Positions 1-6,704 of a stretch of DNA of 12,673 bases are shown one piece after another (position 1 is the first letter of the stretch; every line of letters begins with the position of its first letter). The translations under genes and the position numbers were made by a program. Source of the DNA: Paraglomus occultum. Taxonomy: Eukaryota > Glomeromycota > Glomeromycetes > Paraglomerales > Paraglomeraceae. The notes beneath the pieces were generated by a model, which worked only from the letters and a program-made list of their open reading frames with translations, made no database searches and was not told the DNA's origin. The stretch covers positions 1 to 12,673 of the forward strand of contig CAJVPJ010001068.1 of NCBI GenBank assembly GCA_910592205.1, in the 5' to 3' direction.

Positions 1-682
1 TTGCCACATCCAGATGTTCCAAGAATCACCACCATCCTATTATGTCGTCCTATGGCCTTCATTAGGGATTGAACATTCGTCATTGCCATAGTTTCATTGT
101 TGGGGAGGTTTGCAAATAGTAGGCAGGGGCCATTTACATTGGGTATTGGTGTTTTGAGGTTTACAGAAGATTTGTATGTTGGGAGCAGCGGATTTTCCTT
201 AATGTAGGTATGTAGGAACTGTCCATGACTTTTGCTTCTGGGGAAATCTTTTTAGACTCTGATGATGACAATGGTAAAGCAAGAGGAGACAAAAAAACAC
301 GAATTAGTCGATGTCACCAGCAAATGGCCAAAAAATTAACAACGACGTCATATTACTTACCAGACGGGACGTAGACGAACAACCAAACATTTTCAGCAAA
401 GCAGTTCTGAACCGAAACAAGACTTTGATCCTGAACTTCTATGTGGAGCCTTCCCAGGACTTTAAGCAGACTGTCTCTTGCATCCAGCTCCACTGCTTGG
501 CTTGCATCATCGAGCTTGTCTGTGGCTTTGAGAGTGAGTCTGCCAGGAGCATAGGCATCAAGTTCAGGTGCCACTTCACTCTTGATAGCCTTTTTGAGAT
601 TAGCAACGTTTGTAACATCTTCCAAGGAAACTTCGTCCCAGGCTGTATTTTCGAGTTTGAACCAGGCTTTTGCATTCGCCAT
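1..682 (-). CDS. Crinkler (CRN) family protein, 5' part, runs off the left edge
   Basis: Two exons are visible on the minus strand: 682-361 and 247-1, with a 113-base GT-AG intron (360-248, donor GTAAGT). Exon 1 encodes 107 residues of the CRN N-terminal ubiquitin-like domain, seen as AWFKLENTAWDEVSLEDV, NLKKAIKSEV, then LDARDSLLKVLG and FAENVWLFVYVPS. Exon 2 continues in frame (DFPRSKSHGQF) and ends at the window edge in a Walker A motif, LGTSGCGK, the start of the P-loop NTPase domain usual in these proteins. The N-terminal match is strong. Family knowledge: CRNs are host-directed or intracellular effectors known from oomycetes, chytrids and mycorrhizal fungi; the C-terminal effector domain lies outside the window, so the activity is unknown. 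I chose ATG 682 because the conserved domain starts there; an in-frame ATG at 739 would add 19 residues with a hydrophobic run, and I cannot exclude it. The acceptor (AAAAAG at 249-248) lacks a pyrimidine tract and is less certain than the donor. Confidence 0.85.
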
Positions 683-862
683 GCTGTTTGTTGTGATGTG
701 TACAAGTAAACCAACTGCAACACAATAAGCGTCATACAAAATACGACCGCAAGCACGTTATAGTACAAGTTTTACTTGCGTAAAGACCGTGTTTGGAACG
801 GAAAAGCAAAAGACGAAGTGCGCAGCCACTCCCCAATTTCACACGGGAAAATTTAACGAAGG
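683..862. other. Region immediately upstream of the Crinkler gene
   Basis: This is the presumed 5' UTR and proximal promoter of the minus-strand Crinkler gene. I see no convincing TATA box. The first about 20 bases at the 862 end resemble the sequence beyond the right-hand copy of the CACGTG block (9787 onward), after which similarity fades. Confidence 0.4.
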
Positions 863-900
863 AGTCACGTGGAGATTACATCAGATTGTTTTTATTAGCG
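863..900 (-). repeat. Inverted block A, left copy, with CACGTG core
   Basis: These 38 bases are identical to the reverse complement of 9749-9786. The block holds a palindromic CACGTG (866-871), a binding site type for bHLH or Cbf1-like factors. It lies about 180 bases upstream of the Crinkler start codon, so it may be a promoter element. It could instead be part of a dispersed mobile element. The identity is read directly; the role is inferred. Confidence 0.75.
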
Positions 901-916
901 GAAGCGATCATAATAG

Positions 917-1818
917 TGTTACGGTCGGCGTCACAATAGGGTTGGGAGAGCAATTAATTGCGTAGGTGTGTGTTTTTCACAATTTAGCTCTTGTCGCTGC
1001 CCTTACTCCAACGATTGCTCATTTAAGGCTGAACTAAATTGAAAAGTGACAAAAATTATATGCGCGCTTCTCTTCACGCCCTCCCTATACGATGTATTTC
1101 TCCTATACTCGTATTTAAATAAGGGTACCCACGATAAATAAACAACAACAATCTATGTACCACGGAATCGAAGGGGAAATTTTCTTTTACTAATTTTAAA
1201 CAGGGCGAACTTCGATTTAGTGTTTGACTAGTCAAGGGATGTCACTTATCTAATTATAACAACAAAGAATTTTAAATTATCATTCGAGATACTCTTGCTT
1301 TACCGCAACTACGGGTCGTTACCGATCTATTGCGCTGACAAACGTCTAAATACAGCTACGGGTCGTTACCGATCTGCTGCCGATAGTTAAGTCAAAAAGC
1401 TTAGTTTTCACGACGATAGAAATAATGAAAGTAAAAGTTTCGTATTAATTAAAGGATAAATATCAGATCGATTATTATATCCGAATACTTCAGTATCGAA
1501 TATTATTTATTTTATAACATCAACGATTTCAACATTTTCAACATGAGGATTTTTGACGGTCGGGACGGCTCCTTATATACATTTTGCTGTTACTAGATTT
1601 TCTACGCCACAGAGCACGTATTTTCTATTTTTCTCACGCTGTCACCAAAATCGCGTTACTCGCGTTATGTTCTATTCTTAGCTACATTCTTGTGTTCAAA
1701 ACTGTCACGTTGCTTCTGAGTAACATCTAATTATTAATAGATATTCTTTGATTACTGCGGAGGAAGATTTTACCATGTGACTTGCTTATCGACGTCAGCC
1801 GATCAGCTCGCCGTAACA
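917..1818. mobile_element. Possible 0.9-kb inserted element between blocks A and B
   Basis: In the right-hand copy, blocks A and B are separated by only about 30 bases; here they are about 940 apart, so one side gained or lost DNA. Near the ends of the extra stretch are TGTTACGG (917-924) and its reverse complement CCGTAACA (1811-1818), each flanked by ATAG (913-916 and 1819-1822), as expected for short terminal inverted repeats with a 4-base target duplication. I see no transposase frame inside, so it would be non-autonomous. The ends are short and could be chance. Confidence 0.3.
1309..1375 (+). repeat. Pair of 20-bp direct repeats
   Basis: CTACGGGTCGTTACCGATCT occurs at 1309-1328 and exactly again at 1356-1375, 47 bases apart. 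The flanks differ. Both copies lie inside the possible inserted element at 917-1818 and could be sub-terminal protein-binding sites of it, but that is inference. Confidence 0.8.
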
Positions 1819-1839
1819 ATAGCATAATAATAAACAAAC

Positions 1840-1998
1840 AATCGCGAGCTTGCAAGGGAGGGAGCAGTCGGCCCCTAGACCTGCCTTGAAGGCGATAACT
1901 GTCCCTTTTCTTTGGGCTCGCTCAGCTATTAATTTTCGCAATCCTTCCCTCTTGTTTCGTTTTCTACCCAAGATGCTATCAATTTTAAAGTTCTGGTT
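1840..1998 (-). repeat. Inverted block B, left copy
   Basis: This stretch aligns with the reverse complement of about 9566-9722. The core 1871-1905 (35 bases) is identical to the reverse complement of 9668-9702, and a second identical run surrounds GCGAGCTTGCAAGGG. The left copy has an extra 10 bases near 1860-1870 compared with the right. On the minus strand both copies can be read as a short peptide ending GTVIAFKAGLGA, but the frames diverge on each side, so coding is doubtful. The core contains a small palindrome, GCCTTGAAGGC. Confidence 0.75.
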
Positions 1999-2481
1999 CG
2001 GTATTCGTTCTACATTTGTAAAAGTTCTCAACTCTGATGATACACTTTCCCAGATCTTCGATCTTGCTCTTAACCTTGTGGTATATTTCAGACAAGCTCA
2101 TGTCATCAATTTTCTCCTTTGCATTAAAGAGCTTTTTAAACTCGTTCCAGAGTGTTAGAACGTTTCCACCATATGATTTGGTTGGTTTCGGAGAGCAATG
2201 CTTGTTGTTTGGTTTGAACCGCTTGAAATTATCTCGTATTTCGCAGAGGCTCTTTAGTTTGTCAACCACCATGTACACAGCAGCTTGTTGGAATATGTGA
2301 AGGAAGCATACAATGATCACAACTGCGTGTGAGCTCTTCTTGATCATGAGCACCCAAGCAAGGAAGAGCAAAAGCGCGAAAGCTTTTGCAACTTTGTGCA
2401 GAAAGTTCTACGAACAGACATGCAATTAGCATTCACGTTTGCACACACAGAGTTTTGTCAAAGATGAATATAACGAACCAT
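1985..2481 (-). CDS. Candidate small spliced membrane protein, unrecognised
   Basis: The main open stretch runs 2407-1985 (140 codons plus stop). It follows a good acceptor (GTAG at 2411-2408) with a GCTAAT branch-like site about 20 bases before it. A TATAAAA lies at 2622-2616. The upstream frame (ATG at 2541 or 2481) joins in phase if a weak donor GTTCGT at 2478 is used, giving a 71-base intron. The protein would begin with MNFLHKVAKAFALLLFLAWV, a signal-peptide or membrane-like segment, then a second hydrophobic segment (AVVIIVCFLHIF) and a charged helical tail (LWNEFKKLFNAKEKIDD). No family is recognised. It lies in DNA absent from the right-hand repeat copy. The weak donor and lack of homology keep confidence low. 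Confidence 0.3.
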
Positions 2482-2615
2482 TTTATTGAATAAAGATTTT
2501 TGGATAGTGCCAATGTTTTGCTCGCAATTAGAAGAAACCATGTACAGTCTTTTGTGTAGGTTGAAACTATGTTGCAGCAAGCGTTTGTGTTTTGGTGAAT
2601 GTGAATTCATCTTGC

Positions 2616-2622
2616 TTTTATA
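2616..2622 (-). promoter_or_regulatory. TATA box candidate (TATAAAA) for the 2481-1985 candidate gene
   Basis: TATAAAA on the minus strand, about 135 bases upstream of ATG 2481 and 75 upstream of ATG 2541. It is well placed for a transcript over the candidate spliced gene, but TATA-like sequences are frequent in AT-rich DNA. Confidence 0.35.
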
Positions 2623-2644
2623 CACGAATGCTAGTTGCATTCAC

Positions 2645-2770
2645 TTAAAACTAACAATAGGTCTAGAATGCCGCTAAAATTTAGTCTGGATTGGTGCATG
2701 AGCCACAGCTATAATAAATCAAGCAAAGCCTCACCAAAATGTTATCAGATATATGGAAATCACGTTCACT
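2645..2770 (-). repeat. Inverted block C, left copy
   Basis: This aligns, with small gaps, to the reverse complement of about 9405-9480. The best shared run is GCATGAGCCACAGCTATAA (about 2696-2714), followed by a looser match ending in GTTCACTTT. It is the third block in the same order as A and B, which makes chance similarity unlikely. Confidence 0.65.
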
Positions 2771-4279
2771 TTATCTAAATTACCTAAAATGCATATACAA
2801 AATGTGATAGAAATAGGTGCCAAAATGATCAGAATATCGCGTTTTGCCAACAATACATTTTTAAAGTAATAAAAACAAAGCCGTCAATTTCACCAACTAA
2901 AACTACAAAATGCCTACTATTACATGTGCATACTATACTATAACATGTAATAATAAAACTGTCCGCTGCAAAAAGTTTTTTTTTATCCGAGACGATTAAA
3001 CGGCGAAAAAATGGAGTTGAATTCAAAATTTTAATTATCGAGATAGTGGTTAGAAATAATAGGTTGCTCGGCGAGCAAAAATGGTCATTGTTGTATCTGT
3101 GATAAAAAGGCTTTATCTTCGAAAGTAATAAAATTGTGCTTGACAAAAAATCGGATTATCGTAATGTGACGCGCGTATTTTGACTCTTTTAGTTGTAATT
3201 GTGTCAAAATAGCAAAATGCGAATCAAAGCTCAAGGAGTGTGGTCAAGCCGTAAAAGAGGTGAATATAAAACAGAGTTATGATTGTACAAGTTGTAAATG
3301 TACGAGGCACACTGTAACAAAATCGGACAATGCGAATATTATAATGCCGCAGATTGTTATGTCGTATTATTACCATATTCTTTCTTCTCTCCTTTGCTTC
3401 AACCTTAAAACATAATAAATTCGTAGGCTAGTGTTTGCGATAAGGACCAGAATTAGTGACACTGATCGAACGAACAAAACCCCAATTATCCAAAACTAGC
3501 CAAGTTACTCAATTTAAGACTCGTAATTTGTAATTGGTTTGCCTTTCACCCGTTTTGACATGATCGAGTCACAATTGTTTAATGCGTTGTTTTATTACTC
3601 GTAGAAATACACGGTCGTGAATGTAACACGTTTTTCTTACACTATCTTTGGTCTTCGTCATCTAATGTTGGGATTGTCTTGATCGTTGTTCGTTTTTCTC
3701 TAAACACAAATTTCTTATGGTGGAGTTTTCGTTGCTAAATAAGTTGTGAATTTCAAACGCCATTTTGACATGAATAAATAAATTCTGTTGCGGAAAGCTT
3801 TATTCTTATTATTGATACAATTATTGCACAGTATATTCGAGTACGTTGAACTGGGTCAAAACATATCTATATGCATAGTACGATAATGGATTAGGTGCGG
3901 ACAAGAAAGTATAAAGTCTCTGTGTACATTACTACGCGAAGCTATCAGTTTAAATAACGTAGACGTGTGGTAGTTGCCTGTGTGAGATATTTTATTTGAT
4001 ATCTACATCACATTGTCGTGTTTAATACGGAATGTTCCAATAATAATAACGGTTTCGTTATCGTTAATGAAGCAATCCAATTAAATAACAAGGTCAATAC
4101 TATGCAGATATGTTTTGTCGTTCTTGGAGTCATCAGTAACATACCACACGAATTATCCTCTAAATACTGTGTATGCTCGTATGCTCGAGATCATATTCCC
4201 ACCGAACGATGAATATGACCTCGGCATCTATTTAAATAATCAAAACCCAAATCTTTTATCAATTACAAGCAATATAATC
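2771..4279. other. Gene-poor stretch, no supported gene
   Basis: Only short open frames with low-complexity, non-protein-like translations occur here (for example plus-strand frames at 4018-4312). I see no splice-supported exon, tRNA or repeat array. The right end holds the 3' flank of the dsRNA-binding protein gene. Confidence 0.5.
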
Positions 4280-4285
4280 TTTATT
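4280..4285 (-). terminator. AATAAA poly(A) signal candidate for the dsRNA-binding protein gene
   Basis: AATAAA on the minus strand, about 110 bases beyond the stop codon at 4393-4395. It is the first canonical hexamer downstream of that gene. Confidence 0.45.
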
Positions 4286-4392
4286 AAAATGACTAAACTC
4301 ATAAGTAAATAACGCAAATCGATGACAAGCGTTAATTATTTCCGATATAATTCTGAAATTCTAACAGAAACAACTAACACCCGATCATCCAT

Positions 4393-6045
4393 TTACAGCA
4401 TTTGCTTATTAAGATTATCCACATAAAATTTATATGCAACTTCAGATATGTTCTCCTTGGCTTCTGCTTTCTTAGGAAACGCGTTCCTCCCCCGAAATAT
4501 GTGTCCCATGAACCTCACCTCGCCAATAAAACCACCATTCGAAGTACTATGCATAGTAAAATTGGGCGGTTCCCACTTGCGTGCTTGCGCAGCCTCGTAA
4601 AGAAGACTGACATATCTCTTCTTTGGTGTATTAGAATATGTGTAAGAAGGGTTATACGTTGGGTTTGCAGGGGCTGCGCTGAATGCTGGTGGCATGTAAT
4701 ATGGGCTCGGACTCGGCGAAGACATAAAAGGTTGCGGCACACTGTGCATCGAAGACGCCGATGGAGGTTGTGTTGGCATATGAGGCACATACATATTTGA
4801 TGTCATGGGTTCCACTATTTCGCTCCTTGGGGGAGGGCCAAGACCACTGGACGTTAAGCTAGGTGCAAACGGAACGCGGTCCTCGTTTCTGACACTCTCC
4901 ATCGATACACCGATAGGAACGGAATAGAATGATGAATTTGCAGTTGTGGAATCGCGCTCAACCGGTCGATTAAACAATTGTCCTATCGGAGCACATCCAG
5001 GAACTGAGGTGCCAGAAACTGTTGGAAAAACTGGTTCGACGTTTTCTGTACCAGCGTAAGAACAAGATGGCCGACCGCTATGGTCGTATAGCTTTTCAGT
5101 TTCAGTATATGAATATGTATCGAAAATGTCTCGGCCCGCGAGTCCCGAAGCATAGCTAGGTTGTTTAAACATTTCTTGTTCATCGAACTCTTTTTTTTGC
5201 TGTTCCTTGAACAGAGCCTCAAGTGCTATCTTCGCTGCAAGATCTTGTGCTTCTTTTTTACTAAACATGGCGTGAGGACTTTTAAATCGTTTGTTTCCTA
5301 CTTCTACTTCAAAGATATAATTGCCCTGGAAATCGTGAGATTGTTTGTATGTTGGACTTCCATATTTAAAAGTTTGACAGAACTCGAGAAGTGATACGCA
5401 AGATCTTTTGTTTTTGTCTTGTTTCTTTAGCCATGTTTCACATTTTAGCGAACTCGTCTCTACACGTCTCTGTGATTTTGTCGTCCTTGTTGATCGTTCT
5501 AACTCCCTCTCAATGTCATCAACCAGGCGTGGTTCCATTTGTCGTAATTCTCGGACGGCTACTCGAGCTACCTCTTCTTTCGCATCTTGTTTCTTCGGCT
5601 TGAATGTCTCGCCGCGAAAGGTCTTGCCGAAAAAACTTAATGTTGCCAGAAACTGACCGTTTTGTTGTGTGAATTCGTAGTTTGGCGGCTCATGCAACTT
5701 TTTCTTCTGGTATATCGTATTAATAAAGGAAACATGGCTTAATCTATCGCCAACGGCTATGTTCGATGCAGAGTATGATTGTTCGAAAGGTGGAAAAGTT
5801 GAGCGAAGTGCATCGGGCTTTAGTGCAGAGGTGTAAGTCTGTGAATAAGTTTGTGAATATGGCTGGATTGGAGGTGGAAATGTATACTGAGAGCGTTCCG
5901 ACGACTGGAACAAGGGCTGTGGGTTTACTCTCCCCAAATCCGGCGAATGAGACATGAGCGGTCTAACCCAAGTCCGGTTTCTCCCTTTTGTTTTGTATCC
6001 TGGTGTAGTTGAAGATTGTTTTTTGCCTCTTTTTACTTTCACCAT
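4393..6045 (-). CDS. Protein with three double-stranded-RNA-binding domains
   Basis: A single 550-codon frame without introns. The N-terminus (1-29) is very basic. dsRBD1 spans about 103-168, dsRBD2 216-280 and dsRBD3 478-545; each shows the alpha-beta-beta-beta-alpha pattern ending in the lysine-rich second helix that contacts the RNA backbone (PKKQDAKEE at 150-158, SKKEAQDLA at 262-270, PKKAEAKEN at 524-532). dsRBD1 and dsRBD3 share FxGxxFRG and a PPN start and are closer to each other than to dsRBD2. The usual GPxH loop of strong dsRNA binders is not seen, so affinity may differ. A charged linker (170-215) and a long Pro/Ser/Tyr-rich linker (about 325-472) separate the domains. There is no RNase III, helicase or deaminase domain. 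The likely role is dsRNA or structured-RNA binding as an adaptor; the pathway is unknown. ATG 6045 is the first in-frame ATG after a stop at 6087. The gene lies 660 bases downstream of the cap methyltransferase on the same strand. Confidence 0.88.
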   Translation of the reverse strand: MVKVKRGKKQSSTTPGYKTKGRNRTWVRPLMSHSPDLGRVNPQPLFQSSERSQYTFPPPIQPYSQTYSQTYTSALKPDALRSTFPPFEQSYSASNIAVGDRLSHVSFINTIYQKKKLHEPPNYEFTQQNGQFLATLSFFGKTFRGETFKPKKQDAKEEVARVAVRELRQMEPRLVDDIERELERSTRTTKSQRRVETSSLKCETWLKKQDKNKRSCVSLLEFCQTFKYGSPTYKQSHDFQGNYIFEVEVGNKRFKSPHAMFSKKEAQDLAAKIALEALFKEQQKKEFDEQEMFKQPSYASGLAGRDIFDTYSYTETEKLYDHSGRPSCSYAGTENVEPVFPTVSGTSVPGCAPIGQLFNRPVERDSTTANSSFYSVPIGVSMESVRNEDRVPFAPSLTSSGLGPPPRSEIVEPMTSNMYVPHMPTQPPSASSMHSVPQPFMSSPSPSPYYMPPAFSAAPANPTYNPSYTYSNTPKKRYVSLLYEAAQARKWEPPNFTMHSTSNGGFIGEVRFMGHIFRGRNAFPKKAEAKENISEVAYKFYVDNLNKQML

Positions 6046-6167
6046 AATCCAGTGCCTTTCAGGCTTTTCATTTGGAAATTGATTTCATACAGGTCACGGA
6101 GGCTTGTGGTTGTGTAAGGTTGTTTGGGCAGTAAAGGGGGTACGGTTACATTGTTGTTATACGCCAT
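6039..6167 (-). CDS. Upstream ORF of 42 codons overlapping the dsRNA-binding protein start
   Basis: From ATG 6167 to TGA 6041-6039. The peptide begins MAYNNNVTVPPLLPKQ and ends KGTGLW, with a balanced composition that looks protein-like. Its stop codon overlaps the start of the main ORF in the sequence ATGGTGA (6045-6039), so a ribosome finishing it would be right at the main ATG. If transcribed, it would be expected to lower or couple translation of the main ORF. Transcript start is not known, so it may lie outside the mRNA. It could also be a missed first exon, but I found no splice that joins the frames. Confidence 0.45.
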   Translation of the reverse strand: MAYNNNVTVPPLLPKQPYTTTSLRDLYEINFQMKSLKGTGLW

Positions 6168-6245
6168 TTTAGGCCGGTCAGAATGTTTATGATGTAATCA
6201 TTACGCCCACATCACCGCGTTCCAATTTGTGCAATGTAATCACTT

Positions 6246-6479
6246 CTATTTCTTTTTGACTGCTTTTTTTTTTACTTTTGCTACTTGTTCTGAGTATTCA
6301 CGTGATGGATAAATAAATATATATAACAATGGTAAAATTACCATTACTGAAATCATTATGATCCTAGATTGGAAGTGGGAAGCTTGGGCGTGCTGTTGTG
6401 CGATCTCTTTGAACTTTAGCCCTTCTTGCGGCTGGATCAGAGTGCGGGAAATGCGCAGGAGATTGTATTGATCAAAGCA
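6246..6479 (-). CDS. Unassigned exon: small single-pass membrane protein, 3' part
   Basis: Open for 77 codons to a TAG at 6246-6248, starting right after an AG acceptor (6481-6480, ACAATAG). The translation is protein-like: FDQYNLLRISRTLIQ, then KFKEIAQQHAQASHF, one membrane segment (IIMISVMVILPLLYIFIY) and a basic tail ending AVKKK. An in-frame stop precedes the acceptor and the first internal Met is at residue 42, so an upstream exon is needed; the 225 bases up to the cap methyltransferase stop show no suitable ATG exon. It may be a remnant, a gene with an unseen first exon, or part of a longer transcript from upstream. Family not recognised; topology suggests an ER or other membrane anchor. 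Confidence 0.4.
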   Translation of the reverse strand, partial: CFDQYNLLRISRTLIQPQEGLKFKEIAQQHAQASHFQSRIIMISVMVILPLLYIFIYPSREYSEQVAKVKKKAVKKK

Positions 6480-6675
6480 CTATTGTCTTGTTACAAACGA
6501 TAATTATGTCTTGACCGCAGCCGTCAATCTAATCTTACATTTTTTTTATCGAAACTAAAGTTATATGGTCGCTGTTATATTGACCCCTTGTCCCCCTAAT
6601 TACTAGACAACTACTACTACCCCCCCAATATGTCACATTAAACTGTTACACGTACTTATTTTACTTCACAAATCG

Positions 6676-6700
6676 AATCAAATCAAATCAAATCAAATCA
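6676..6700 (+). repeat. Pentanucleotide microsatellite (AATCA)5
   Basis: Five perfect AATCA units, preceded by a variant AATCG unit. It starts five bases beyond the stop codon of the cap methyltransferase, so it would be in that gene's 3' UTR as TGATT repeats. Confidence 0.9.
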
Positions 6701-6704
6701 CACA

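Noticed and set aside
311-709. Plus-strand ORF of 132 codons at the Crinkler locus
   Set aside because: It is antisense to the CRN N-domain exon, whose protein is clearly conserved; the plus frame matches nothing recognised.
439-768. Minus-strand ORF of 109 codons overlapping the Crinkler exon
   Set aside because: It is another frame of the same exon and lacks the CRN signature.
4402-4800. Plus-strand Arg-rich ORF inside the dsRBD gene
   Set aside because: Its Arg/His richness is the antisense image of the dsRBD gene's low-complexity region, and the opposite frame carries real domains.
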